A DNA stretch of 64,000 nt from Flaccisagitta enflata. Taxonomy: Eukaryota; Chaetognatha; Sagittoidea; Aphragmophora. Each line of letters begins with the position of its first letter. The first letter of the stretch is position 1. Below, piece by piece: positions 22,123-33,481 of this stretch. The stretch is taken from NCBI GenBank assembly GCA_965153355.1, contig OZ231126.1:3348001-3412000 (forward strand), read 5' to 3'. Position numbers and translations under genes: made by a program. The notes under the pieces are model-generated. The model did no database searches. It was not told where the DNA came from and saw only the letters and a program-made list of their open reading frames with translations.

Positions 22123-22598
22123 TTGGCAGTGGCGGGTGCCATTTCATTCTTTGTAAAGATTTTTGGGTTACTTATTGAATTTCCAATGATTGGTTACTAT
22201 TTGAAGTTGTTCAGTTGTGGAGGGTTTATCCGTTCATAGGCTCGTTTGTTGGTAACGTTTGAGTAAAAATTTTCGAAAAGCAGTTTTGCATTTGTTTGTT
22301 TGTCCGCAACTGAAGTTCTGAAATTCTGAATTAGGTTGGTTCAGTCAACTAATTTCCTTTCCTTTCCCTCATGACGTTCTACTATTTCAATCATACAAGA
22401 AATGATGATGTTGCTTCATTTACAAAGAAAATCTTTAACATGTTTTGAGAGGTCTGTGTTTTTTGCACTAGGCTGAACGCTAGGAAGTAGAAAGATGCAA
22501 TAGTTGTGTATGTGCATGTGTATTTTTGTGTGTGTGTGGGGAGGGGGGAGTGTATGTGTGTGTGCGTATGTGGGTGTAAGTATGTGTGTGGGGGACGG

Positions 22599-22600
<2 letters not shown>

Positions 22601-22668
<68 letters not shown>
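22601..22668. repeat. (GA)n microsatellite after a TG-rich lead
   Basis: TGTGTG/TATGTG sequence from about 22505, then uninterrupted GA units. Confidence 0.85.
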
Positions 22669-22670
<2 letters not shown>

Positions 22671-22740
22671 CTTTATCATGGAAAAAAGTCGCATTAGAGT
22701 TGAAAGTTGGGGTAGAAATAAAGTTATCTTATTTTACTTT

Positions 22741-22946
22741 GAACAAGGCCGGATACACGGCTACCCTAGTCGCGTGCGGGTGGGCAGAAGCAGTACTGGA
22801 GAAGGTCGCTAGGGCATCTGGGCAGGAGCTGTATGCTCAAAAAGAAAAAGTAAAAAGGGGACCAACCAACCAACCAATCGACTGACCGACCGACCGACCA
22901 ACCGACATAGCGTGATGTAAAGTCACGTAGCACGCGACTTAAAAAA
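22741..22946 (+). repeat. AACAAGGCC-family element
   Basis: Starts GAACAAGGCCGGATACACGG, holds (CCAAC)n(CGAC)n, and ends AGTCACGTAGCACGCGACTT. Confidence 0.7.
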
Positions 22947-23049
22947 GATAAGAGCGGGCAACCCGTCAGTCCATCCGTCCGTCGCTCACGCTTAGCTTTT
23001 TTAGCGCTTACGGGCGGTTTTGGAGTTACTGCTCCTGCACGGCGGCACC

Positions 23050-23380
23050 ATTGACGGACATAGACAATTTTGAGTGTGCAGACCTCTGACTGGTCAAGAA
23101 AGGTCCCACAGCATGTGGTGAACACCAAACACCCGTTGGCAAATTATTCCGAAGGCAAAAAATTGATTACACAACACTTTTGTATGACTGCGAAAGTCCC
23201 AAACTTGAGTTTCTCAGATATCGTTTTTCTTTCTATCTACGTAGGAAGTTCTTACTTTGTCGCTTGCAAAAATCAAAGTACTGCGTAAAATGCAGTAACA
23301 GATGAAATTTTTTTCAATATTCTGAGTTTTGGGTATGCTGGAATGTCTCGTCAACAGCATCCATAGAGTAAACGCCAAGA
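23050..23380. repeat. Dispersed repeat, inverted partner at 30240-30590
   Basis: GACAATTTTGAGTGTGCAGA, AAACACCCGTTGGCAAATTA and CTGGAATGTCTCGTCAACAG have inverted counterparts near 30580, 30490 and 30270. Confidence 0.55.
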
Positions 23381-23455
23381 TCAATATCGCTATTTTCCGA
23401 CAATTGAAAACTTGAATGTTAATCAGGCCGTTAGTATCTGTCTGTCAATTTGTCA

Positions 23456-23517
23456 ATGTCTGTCTTTCAGAATTGTCTGTCTGTCTTTCTCTGTCTCTCA
23501 CAGTCTCTGTCTGTCTG

Positions 23518-23552
<35 letters not shown>

Positions 23553-23557
23553 GTTTC

Positions 23558-23598
<41 letters not shown>

Positions 23599-23660
23599 GC
23601 CTCTCTCTCTCTCTCTCCCTCTCCCTCTCCCTCTCTTTCTCTTTCTCTTTCTCTTTCTCT

Positions 23661-23709
<49 letters not shown>

Positions 23710-23722
23710 CTTGTGCGTGTGT
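23456..23722. repeat. (TGTC)n and (CT)n compound microsatellite
   Basis: CTGTCTGTCTGTCTGT blocks, CTCTCC, CTCTTT hexamers and pure (CT)n, then TGTGTGTG and a G-run. Confidence 0.9.
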
Positions 23723-24019
23723 CGGGGGGGGGGGTTGGCCTGTTAAGTGTTAATGTAACTGCTCTGAAGGCATTTGGGCCCACCTGTCAATTTCTTTTTA
23801 CTCGTTGCATGTACGTAACTGGAACTGCTTGTCGGTTGGTCCATCTATATACGTCTATTTAGCCAGCTGGTCATCACTGTCATCACTGTCATCACTGTAC
23901 ATTTATCTCCATACATCATACGAAAATCTTATTCTTTACCAAAATAAATATTATAATGCGAGATTCGAATTCAAATACTTTTCAACCATTCAAAAATACG
24001 AATACAACAATTCAATCTT

Positions 24020-25038
24020 TCAGGTGTGACGAGCATTGTAGACCGTAACGCTTTTAAGCAACTTTGTCGCGTACGAGGTGGCGTTGAGATCTTTGACAAT
24101 GTATCCTTTGTAGTGCGCATCGAAGTCCGCATGTAATGCTTCCCCCGCAGACTCATTCAGCAAAGCTGTTCCGTGTCCTATAGAGGATCCCAATCATAAA
24201 ATGACAAATTTCATTTTCATACACAAAAAGAAATAAAAATGAAAATACATGTACACACGCACTCATGTTTACCATCATGGACGTAAAAGAATCTACTATG
24301 TACTGTCAAGCGAATATATGAGGATACAGTCGTAGTTTAAGCACCTGTGCGCGCCAACTCTTCCGGCAATTTTGTGCAATTTTGGAAATATTGGTATTTG
24401 CAGATCCATCCAGCTCCTTTCAAACTCATTGAGGTATCTCATGTAAAACGGATCCAAGTTGTAGCCAAAACAGGCGGTTACAACGGCATCGAAAGCTTTA
24501 AACACCGTCAGAAAGCGATAATGTTCCCCCGGGAGTAGTTCATCAAGGAGATCCAGGTTCCTCAGTAAAGTATTGCATTCGTTCCCCTGATGCCAAATGG
24601 ACAAAAAGAGCTTGTTGCGTGCTGTTGGATAGACTGACAGGATGTCATGAAAAACTGACAAACCGACATATTAGTTCCATATGATGCTGTGGCTTAACTG
24701 ACGAGGCTGATACAGGCATATTTACAGACCAGACGTCTGGAGGACTTAAAACGGCAATGACATACGGGCTGAAATACGCAATTCAAAGGTTTTTCCATGA
24801 TATTCCTCGTTCGTAACACCAAGTTTGGTAGGCCAGACATGAAATTCAGGCCACCTCGATTCCAACGCATCACAAAGCTTGTTGACAATTTCAAGAAAGA
24901 TATGTAGTGCAGGAAAACCAAACGACTCCGCCACCTCCAACTCGGCGTCACGGGTAATCAAAGGTTCGTTTTTGACGCTAAAGCAAAGTTTTCCGTCCTT
25001 CGCTCGCTTTTGAGATTTTGCATACTTCTCGTATTTTT
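24020..25038 (-). CDS. Transposase-like uncharacterised protein, three exons seen, partial
   Basis: Read on the minus strand the exons are 25038-24778, 24654-24345 and 24177-24020. Exon a encodes AESFGFPALHIFLEIVNKLC and ends near EEYHGKTFE. Exon b encodes FLTVFKAFDAVVTACFGYNL and a DLQIPIFPKLHKIAGRVG segment. Exon c encodes LLNESAGEALHADFDAHYKG, then KLLKSVTVYNARHT and a stop. The order (LHxxLGxxN, HGxxFxGN, CFG, PKxH, ESxHxDF, YN) is one I recall from a large family of uncharacterised transposon-derived proteins; I cannot name the superfamily. The a-b junction matches in phase. The b-c junction does not with the obvious donor, so there is either a missing exon or decay. Upstream exons were not found. 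A 265-base (CA)n tract lies just 5' of exon a. Confidence 0.55.
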
Positions 25039-25149
25039 CTGAGCAATGATTAGTATAAGACAGAGGGTGAAACGGAGATAAAAATGAAGAGACTGATGAA
25101 AAGAGATGAAGAGACCGACAAAGGTAAAGGAGAGAGGGGCAGTGATGCG

Positions 25150-25426
<277 letters not shown>

Positions 25427-25449
25427 ACACACATACAACCAAAGAATAA

Positions 25450-25890
25450 TAGTCGCAAAAGCGTCAGATGGTCAACGCTACCCGTGCCCTGCCTAAGTAG
25501 GTTGTGCTTGAATTTGAAGGGGAAGCAGGGCAGCGGCCCCAAAGGGGTAGATGACCTATGCTTTCGCACATGTGGGGAATTTTCTCCTCCTCCTCCTCCT
25601 TCTCCTCCTTCTTTGTCCCTTCCCCCTCAAATCCCAGTCTTGAGGCCAAAATTCCTGTCTTGAGGCCCAAATCCCAGTCTCAACGCCCAAATCCCAGCCT
25701 AAAGGCTGAAATCCTAGCCTGGAGGCCCAGATCCTTGCCTTGAGGCCCAAATATCAGCTTCAAGGTTGGGATCTGGGCCTCTTGGCTGGGATTTGGACCT
25801 CAAGGCTGAGATTTGGGCCTCCAGGCTAAGATCTGGGCCTCCAGGCTAGGATTTGGGCTTTGAGGCTAGGATTTGGGCCTCAAGGCTAGG
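25450..25890. repeat. Foldback-like repeat with 21-bp tandem loop
   Basis: Left arm AGTCGCAAAAGCGTCAGATG, GGGCAGCGGCCCCAAAGGGG, TCTCCTCCTCC. Loop units flip from CCCAGTCTCAACGCCCAAAT type to GGCTGGGATTTGGACCTCAA type near 25760. The right arm is missing. Confidence 0.65.
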
Positions 25891-25902
25891 ATTGCCGGAA
25901 AC

Positions 25903-26013
25903 CTTTTCCACTTGATCGCCTTTGAAGTTGAAATGACAAAATCCCTCGAAACATAGGCGTTCCTCGCGTGAGTCTTGAGTCAAGATCATCTTCACTTTGG
26001 CTTCGGATATCAT
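25903..26013 (-). other. Coding-like segment, unassigned
   Basis: Minus-strand frame of 37 codons from Met (MISEAKVKMILTQDSREERL...FCHFNFKGDQVEK) ending at a possible donor, GAAAAG|GTTTCC. It is upstream of and on the same strand as the gene at 24020-25038, but its phase does not join exon a directly. Function unknown. Confidence 0.3.
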
Positions 26014-26527
26014 TCTCTTTTGAATAAAATATAATTCGAGAAGGTTTAATTTTTCTTATGGTTCAATGGACTACCAGTAGCTACAGATGGAATGACGCGT
26101 GTAGGAACAGAGCGACGGACAACTTCTTTAAAGGATTTGCATTTAATCAAAAGAAATGCAGCGATTAGCTAACCTCAAATTGTATTGTATTTACAATACC
26201 TGGAATTAGTAATTTGAATGTTGACTGAAAAAAAATCAACGACGTGATTATTATCAGGACATTCATCGTGCTGTAATCGGACAATTTACGGGCGTCATCT
26301 AGCTTATCTTTTTATGAGTTTACAATTACAAAAGCGCATTTCAAAAGTCATGTTCACTACTAGAGTGGTCACTATTTGACCTTTTCATCTTGGTATTCAC
26401 GGCATTAACATGGGCCATCCACAACATCCAAACACCATTTTTCTAAAAGGGCATTACTCTTCATGCATCTGAAAACCCTGCGGAGTAAGATAGGGTGATG
26501 AAAGTGGATGTTGTTTTTTTTTTGCAA

Positions 26528-26735
26528 GCTCATAGGTTATGGCTATCCATTTGTTTTCTTGTGTAATCAACCGGCAAGGGGAAAACATCATAAAGTGCGA
26601 TCTGATCACATTTATAGGATTAGTAATAAAGGCTAAGTACCCATTACTACAATCCAGAACCCCCCCCCCCCTAAAAAAGGTCGTTTATTAAGAAATGGCA
26701 TCTTTATTTCATTCAAGTTTTCTTTCATTGAATGA

Positions 26736-26823
<88 letters not shown>

Positions 26824-26858
26824 TGTGTGTGTGTGTGTGTCTGTGTGTGTGTGTGTGT

Positions 26859-26911
<53 letters not shown>

Positions 26912-27234
26912 CGAAAGTATACAAATACAACAAGGCCGGATACACGGCTACCCCAGTCGCGTGCGGGTGGGCAGGGGCCATATTTGAGGTCAGTGGACCG
27001 TTTGGGCAGGAGCCGTAAAGCCAATAGCTCATAGGTTATGGCTATCCATTTGTTTTCTTGTGTAATCAACCGGCAAGGGGAAAACATCATAAAGTGCGAT
27101 CTGATCACATTTATAGGATTAGTAATAAAGGCTAAGTACCCATTACTACAATCCAGAACCCCCCCCCCCCTAAAAAAGGTCGTTTATTAAGAAATGGCAT
27201 CTTTATTTCATTCAAGTTTTCTTTCATTGAATGA

Positions 27235-27322
<88 letters not shown>

Positions 27323-27369
27323 AGTGTGTGTGTGTGTGTCAGTGTGTGTGTGTGTGTGTGTAGGGGGGA

Positions 27370-27442
<73 letters not shown>

Positions 27443-27555
27443 CGAAAGTATACAAATACAACAAGGCCGGATACACGGCTACCCCAGTCGCGTGCGGGTG
27501 GGCAGGGGCCATATTTGAGGTCAGTGGACCGTTTGGGCAGGAGCCGTAAAGCCAA
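26528..27555 (+). repeat. Tandem duplication of a 499-bp unit
   Basis: GCTCATAGGTTATGGCTATC at 26528 recurs at 27027. Each unit holds a C-run, a (TG)n(CT)n tract and the 5' part of an AACAAGGCC-family element. The second unit differs in microsatellite length and continues into the full element, to about 27670. Confidence 0.8.
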
Positions 27556-27670
27556 AAACCCCATAAACGCCGAAAAAGTAGTATGACGGATGGACAGACA
27601 GACCGAGGGACAGAGGGATGGACCAACGGACAGACAGACGGACGAACCAACAAAGCAACTAAAAAATAAA
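27459..27670 (+). repeat. AACAAGGCC-family element at the end of the duplication
   Basis: AACAAGGCCGGATACACGGC to CAACAAAGCAACTAAAAAAT with (GGAC)n-type repeats. The 3' palindrome is shortened. Confidence 0.6.
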
Positions 27671-27688
27671 GCATGAACATCAAACAAA

Positions 27689-28013
27689 CAGGGGTGTATA
27701 TAGTTGAGCGGCTTTTGATTTTATTCCCCCCCCCCTGCCTTTGATTTTCTTCCCCGCAACGTGTCGCGTCACTTTACAAAATCTTTGATTTTCTTCCCCA
27801 CAAAGCTATAAAACAGTATATTTAAGGTTTAAATAATGTTAAATTGTGTTGTAGTAATTGTATGTTACCTTTTGGTACTACCAAAAGTGTTAGATCTTCA
27901 AAAAAAATTTTTTTTCTTTTTTTCAATCTTTTGATTTTCTTCCCCATCTCCAAACCCTTTCATTTCATTCCCCCCCCACCGGGGGGGGGAATACTCAACT
28001 TTATACACCCCTG
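27689..28013 (+). mobile_element. hAT-like MITE, second copy
   Basis: Same family as 14133-14456, 325 bases, with CAGGGGTGTATATAGTTGAG at the left and ACACCCCTG at the right. Flanks are CAAACAAA and CAAACGAA (8 bp, one mismatch). Confidence 0.8.
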
Positions 28014-28081
28014 CAAACGAATTCTCTGAAGCGGATATGTAATTAAATGGTTCTGTTGGTGTGATTGTTCTTTATGCTTTA

Positions 28082-28719
28082 TGGGCAGCGGCCCCAAAGG
28101 GGTCAATGACCTATGCTTTCATGCATAGGGGACATTTCTCCTCCTTCTCTTTCTCCTTCTCCTCCTCTGTCCATTCGCCCCCCTTCCCAATCCAAATCCC
28201 AGCCTTGAGGCTCAAATCTCAGCCACCCAGCCCTAATCCCAGCCTAGAGGCCCAAATCCAGGCCTAGAGGCCTAAATCCCAGCTTCGAGGCCCAAGTCAC
28301 AGCCTTGAGGCTCAAATCTCAGCCTTGACGCCCAATTCCCAGCTTTGTGGCCCAAATCCCAGTCACGGCCTTTATCCCAACCTTAAGGCCCAAATCCCAG
28401 CCTCGAGGGCCATATCCCAGCCTGAGGCCCAAATCCCAGCCTGAAGCCCAAATTCCTGCCTCGAGACCCGAATTCCAGCCTTGAGGCCCTTTAGGCTAGG
28501 ATTTGGGCCTCAAGGCTAGGATTTGAGTCAGGGAGCGAGGGGACAAACATAGGAGAAGGAGAAGGAGAAGAGTGAAGAGAAATATTCCTTATGTGTGAAA
28601 GCATAGGTCATTGGCCCTTTTGGGGCCGCGGCCCAGCTGCCTCCCTCAATTTCTAGCTCAACCAACTTAGACAGGGCACAGGTACCGCTAAACCATCTTA
28701 GGCTTTTGCGACTATTTTG
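28082..28719. repeat. Foldback-like repeat, both arms
   Basis: Left arm GGGCAGCGGCCCCAAAGGGG, loop of about a dozen 21-bp units, right arm AAAGCATAGGTCATTGGCCC and a tail GGTACCGCTAAACCATCTTA with GGCTTTTGCGACTATT. Confidence 0.7.
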
Positions 28720-28854
28720 CCTTTTTGTGTGCCATGTTGAGTCCAGGTTTGTTCTCCACAAAATCTGTCAATTTGCCACTGATGTTACCTCAAGTTCCCC
28801 AATCGACTGTTACTTCTCCAACGAGCGATTGACAGACTGCGTCTGTAATCACAT

Positions 28855-29132
28855 AGGACATTTTAAGTCTTTTTTAGTCATTAATAGTTATTCTAAGTCA
28901 TTTTAAGTCATTCTAAGTCATTTTAAGTCATTCTAAGTCATGTTAAGTCATTCCTAGTCATTTTAATTTATTTTAGTCCTTTTTGGTCATTAGGTTTTTT
29001 AGTCATTTTAAGTCCTTTTTGGTCATTTTAAGTCATTCTAAGTCATTCTAAGTCATTCTAAGTCATTCTAAGTCATTCTTAGCCTGTAAGTCTCGCAGGC
29101 GACTTATAGGTGTTGGCCTTGTTTACTCAAAC
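28855..29132 (-). repeat. AACAAGGCC-family element, AAGTCATT subtype
   Basis: TTTTAAGTCATTCTAAGTCA repeats (about 28860-29080), then GTCTCGCAGGCGACTTATAG and GTGTTGGCCTTGTTT. The other end is degenerate. Confidence 0.6.
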
Positions 29133-29291
29133 TGATGCCATTTCAAAATGAAAAAAAGATAGCAATACCAGATTGGTCCAAATGAAAATATTTTCAAAGG
29201 GCTTCAAAATGGTCTAACATTTCGTTTAGATTTTTAAAGATTTATTGGTTCAATAAACCATTTAAAAGTGCGTCTTTTTTTATTCGCGTGG
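29133..29291. mobile_element. 410-bp MITE family, truncated half
   Basis: Shares GATAGCAATACCAGATTGG, the GGGCTTCAAAATGGTC block and the right end AAAAGTGCGTCTTTTTTTAT with the full copies. The left half is missing, starting directly after a different repeat that ends at 29132. Confidence 0.6.
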
Positions 29292-29450
29292 TATAGGAGG
29301 CTTTGTCTGTTGGTCTATCGGTTAGTCCATTCATATTGAAAAAGTAGAAAAATGATTGCTCTAGATGTGTGTGTGGAGCTAGGGGTTTCAGTGTGGATGG
29401 GGGTTGAACGCCCCTGCCCACCCATGCATGGAGATATTGTAACTGCGCAT
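29280..29450 (-). repeat. GGACACGCAACTC-family fragment
   Basis: AGGCTTTGTCTGTTGGTC to GGATGGGGGTTGAACGCCCC and GCCCACCCATGCATGGAGAT. Confidence 0.45.
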
Positions 29451-30003
29451 TACATTAGAAAATTAGCTCAAGTTGAGGTCTTTAGCTCAATTTGTTTAGG
29501 AGATATTACATCACAATGTTGTGAGGGTTTTTGCCATTTTCTCTGAAAATGACATCAACTTTGTAAGACTTGCTCCTAAACGATTCAAGCTACAAATCTC
29601 AACTTGGGCTCATTTCAAAGAGCTGTGTCTGCTCTTTAAAATGAGCCCAAATTAAGGTCATTTGTCAATTTGTTAAGGAGATATGAGTCGTTGAAGCAAC
29701 CTTTTGAAAAATGGAAGAAAATAGGCAATCACCACTTTACCCCTCCTCCTCATCCTACTCCGCATCGTTTTCATCGGATAGATGAGTCGTGAAACTTGAG
29801 AAATATACTCAGTAATAGTGATGTGATACCCCCTTAAATGCCGTTGTGAGCAAGGTGATTGAGTCATGTATGACCACTCTATTCACTACTGGCAGAGAGA
29901 GTTGGCAGCTCTCAAGATGAACGTTTCTTTTAGATATTTGCGAATAAACGCAAACAGGACACACACACACCGAGACAGACACGAACACAATAATGTGGAG
30001 GCC

Positions 30004-30008
<5 letters not shown>

Positions 30009-30101
<93 letters not shown>
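30009..30101. repeat. (GA)n microsatellite
   Basis: Uninterrupted GA, followed by AGATAGATGGAGATAGACAC and (GACA)n-like sequence to about 30180. Confidence 0.9.
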
Positions 30102-30102
<1 letters not shown>

Positions 30103-30569
30103 ATACAGATAGATGGAGATAGACACATACAGACAGACAGATAGACAAACGGACAGATATAGACAGACATACCGACAGATATGATGACAAAAAGGTACAG
30201 TCAAGATAGTGTCATGAATATCACCAATGAAAATTCCAAGCATATCCTCCTTAGAGACAGCAGAAGCAGTCGACGAGACTTTCCAGCGGTTTCAAAGATG
30301 GGATTTCAATAGAATTTATGTTTGCTGCTTCAATTTGCCTGGTCACATGATTTTCTCGAGCAATTAATCAGCTCTAACTAGCAAAATTATGAAGGTGAAT
30401 CCAAAAAAAATTACGCCGGAAACTAGGATTTCCTCACTATTACAAAAGTGTCATGCAATCAATTTTTTGCCTTCAGACTAATTTGCCAACGGGTGTTTGA
30501 TGTTCCTCACATGCCGTGGGACCGTTCTTGACCAGTCCGGGGTCTGCACACTCAAAATTGTATTTGTCC

Positions 30570-30840
30570 GTCGATCGTTTCACCGTGCCTGCCTAACAGC
30601 TCGGTTTGTCCATTTCTTCACTGCCCCTGCCCACCCGCACGCAAATTGTGTCACGGTATGGCCTTGTTAGTCTCTGACACGCAACTCTTTAAGAAGCTTG
30701 TCTGTCTGTTGGTCTGTTGATCCATTTGTCCGTGATGATTGAGTCAAATCGTGTGAAAATGCATGATGCAGCAATTATGATTGTCAATGTTTGTGTGTGA
30801 GTGATTCATTCATTCAATCATTCGCGATGTTCATTCTGAT
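30570..30840 (-). repeat. Two adjoining repeat fragments (AACAAGGCC and GGACACGCAACTC families)
   Basis: 30570-30670 ends CACCCGCACGCAAATTGTGT and GGTATGGCCTTGTT. From 30676, GACACGCAACTCTTTAAGAA and GTCTGTCTGTTGGTCTG begin the second family. Confidence 0.45.
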
Positions 30841-30942
30841 GTACTAAGTTAGGGAGCCGTATGTATTCATCGTAACTCGGCCTTTTCTCACTTTCGCTCA
30901 CTTTCTCATTTTCATGTTCACTCGCATTTTCTGACTTTTGCA

Positions 30943-30944
<2 letters not shown>

Positions 30945-31031
<87 letters not shown>

Positions 31032-31048
31032 TGTGTCTGTGTGTGTGT

Positions 31049-31121
<73 letters not shown>
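30945..31121. repeat. (TG)n(CT)n compound microsatellite
   Basis: TG units to about 31050, then CT units to 31121; the same order as at 26740-26908 and 27239-27440. Confidence 0.9.
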
Positions 31122-31124
<3 letters not shown>

Positions 31125-31619
31125 CATTAGAGGCCAGAGGCTCCGTCCATCCGTTGGTCCGTGACGCTTAATCGCACGTGATTAGTTTTGGTCATGTACC
31201 ATACTGGTTTCTTCATTGCATTCATGTTAATAAGATCTCACTTGGAATGTGACGCTTTAGTTAAAGATTGGAAAGATGGGATCTTTAGATTTGACCATTA
31301 GTTAAAAACTTCTCTCGTTGATCAGCACATAACAAAATTTTGCTCCGAGATTAAAAAGAAAACAAAAATTCAAAATAGCCTTTTCTGCTGCTAAAACAAT
31401 TCATGACAAACTCGAAACGGAAGAATACGTAAAGAGACATCACTTTTGATACTTTATTTGGAAAAAATGTCTGCCCGCACGTACTTGGCGTTTTTACGTT
31501 GTTTAACCGTCTTATTGACCATGGGACACTGTGATGAAGCAAGAACGACGCTCAGCATGCTTTAACAAGTGAGAAAAAATATGTGGATATGATGTATCAA
31601 AAAATTCCGGTAATTTAGC

Positions 31620-32062
31620 CAACGTTCCCTTAGTGCAGGTCTAAGAGGTAATTGAGGCGGGGTTTGAGGTCTGGGGCGAAGATTTATGCCTGAAGATTAG
31701 ATTTGAGGTCTGGGGGCAGGCTTTAGGCCTTGGGGGCAGATTTGAGGCCTGGAGGGCTGATTTGAGGCCTGGAATGCTGATTTGAGGTCAGGAGAGCGGA
31801 TTTGAGGCCTTGAGAGCTGATTTGAGGCCTTGAGAGTTGATTTAAGGCCTGGAGAGCTGATTTGAGGCCCAGAGAGCTGATTTTAGGCCTGGAGGGCTAA
31901 TTTTAGGGCTTAGAGGGCCTAAATCAGGCCTGAGAGTGAGGATATGAGGCCTTGATGGCCAACCGGGGGGGGACGGACGGAAGGACGGACGGACGGACGG
32001 ACGTATGGAAATTTCCCCCTGTGTCCTACAGGACATCGGCCCTTTGGGGCCGCTGCCCAAAA
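31620..32062. repeat. Foldback-like repeat, right arm with GAGGGCTGATTTGAGGCCTGG loop
   Basis: Repeated units of about 21 bases such as GAGAGCTGATTTGAGGCCT run to 31950, followed by (GGAC)n and CCTGTGTCCTACAGGACATC, GGCCCTTTGGGGCCGCTGCC. Confidence 0.65.
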
Positions 32063-32718
32063 AGGATAACAAACAATCACAGAAAGAGACATACGAGCAT
32101 GGATGTAGGAGAAGGGGCTTCAGGGCCAGTCGGACTCATTTCTCGCAGGAAAAACAATACCAACAGGCCAACAGTCATATGCTCCATTTTACAATTACGC
32201 ATACAATTACATGCATACTTCCTCCTGCCCTCCTTTCCTTCCACCCATCATCCTTCCTTCCTTCCTTCCTTCCTTAATTCTTCCCTCCCTGCCTCCTTTC
32301 GAGCTTTCCTCCCTTTAGAAACAACACAATACTCAAATAAGTCACAATTCCATGGCCGGGCTGTCGTTCTAAAGGTCGTTCATAAAGTCGTTCTAAAGGT
32401 ATTTTTAAAAAGCAGTTTTGTGGGGCTCACAAAATGAACATATGTGTGGCAAGACTAATCTGCAATGATGCCTAAACGGAATTCTTAGTTACGGCTTTGG
32501 CGCGTTATTTGTGCCTGATTATTGACTTTTCTCTCAAAATTTGCAAGAAAGATTGACAATTGATATTTCCTCTCTTCTTTTTTGAACTAACATCATTCAT
32601 AGCCGCGTCACTTGTTCTTGTGGATACACAGAGGATCATAGGATGTCAAGCGTATGACACGGAGAGACGCGTCGCTCGGGTCCTGAACTTGGAACCAGGC
32701 ACAGGGTTGAAATGAGTT
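32063..32718. other. No gene recognised
   Basis: Includes a (CCTT)n patch at about 32225-32275. The rest shows no supported coding frame. Confidence 0.35.
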
Positions 32719-33235
32719 TTGCAAATCAGTTTTTATGATTTGGTACCGTCAACAGTTACAACGGTTACCCCAAATTTTGTTTTTTTCTCTTTTCTCCCCC
32801 TTTGATTTTCTTCCCCAACTCCAAACGCTTTGATTTAAATACAAACCCGTGTCTTATCATCCACTGCAACGATGTCTTCAAATATATAGCCCAGACTGGC
32901 ACGAAGAATGCAGACTCCGCTGTCCGTAAGAGAAGTTCCAAACCGCTGGCTTCCGGACATGGCTTGGTAACGCTTGGGCTCCATGACCACATAAAATAGT
33001 CCCAGGATCGCATCCACTCCTGGGCACCTCTTTCCGAGCGTGAGGACAGCTGCGAGCCGCTTCAATGGGTCCGCCCACCCCTATTTAAACCTTAACAACA
33101 CTGTTTTATTGCTTCATGGGAAAGAAAATCATAGATTTTAGAATGCGTCATGACGCGTCGCGGGGAAGAAAATCAGAGACGGGGGGGGGGGAGGAAAGGA
33201 GGAGTCAAAAGCGACTCAATCATATACACCCCTGA
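32719..33235. mobile_element. Rearranged hAT-like MITE carrying a gene fragment
   Basis: 32728-32829 is the right half of the MITE family in forward orientation (TTTTATGATTTGG..., CCCCAAATTTTG...). 33080-33235 is the left half in reverse, ending ATACACCCCTG. Between them lies the coding-like segment 32832-33077. The left terminus is missing. Confidence 0.55.
32832..33077 (-). pseudogene. Gene fragment embedded between two halves of a MITE
   Basis: Minus-strand open frame with gene-like composition: MKRLAAVLTLGKRCPGVDAI, then LGLFYVVMEPKRYQAMSGSQ, SLTDSGVCILRASLGYIFED and a stop after DDKTRVCI. I do not recognise the protein. It is bordered on both sides by pieces of the hAT-like MITE family found intact at 14133-14456, in inverted order, which suggests capture of a host exon or retro-copied fragment by the element. 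Confidence 0.45.
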
Positions 33236-33481
33236 TAAGACAGGAACATTATCCCTACATTCTCCTTATCATTAGCGAGGTTGAATGTACAAACCGGTTT
33301 TATGAAAAAAAGTCGTCACACTGGCTCACAAGATTGAAAGCAAAAGCTGTTATGACTGAGTCTATCATCCAAGAGAACTTTGACAAGAACTGTTGCTCAG
33401 CCTAAGGTTTTATCAACCAGGATTTGCGTTGAGGGTAATGGTTCCAAACACTGCATTAAACGTCTTAAAGAATATCTATCC

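Noticed and set aside
28860-29090. AAGTCATT array as a regulatory (AP-1-like) cluster
   Set aside because: The units are the expanded core of an AACAAGGCC-family repeat, present in other copies as well; no sign of selected binding sites.
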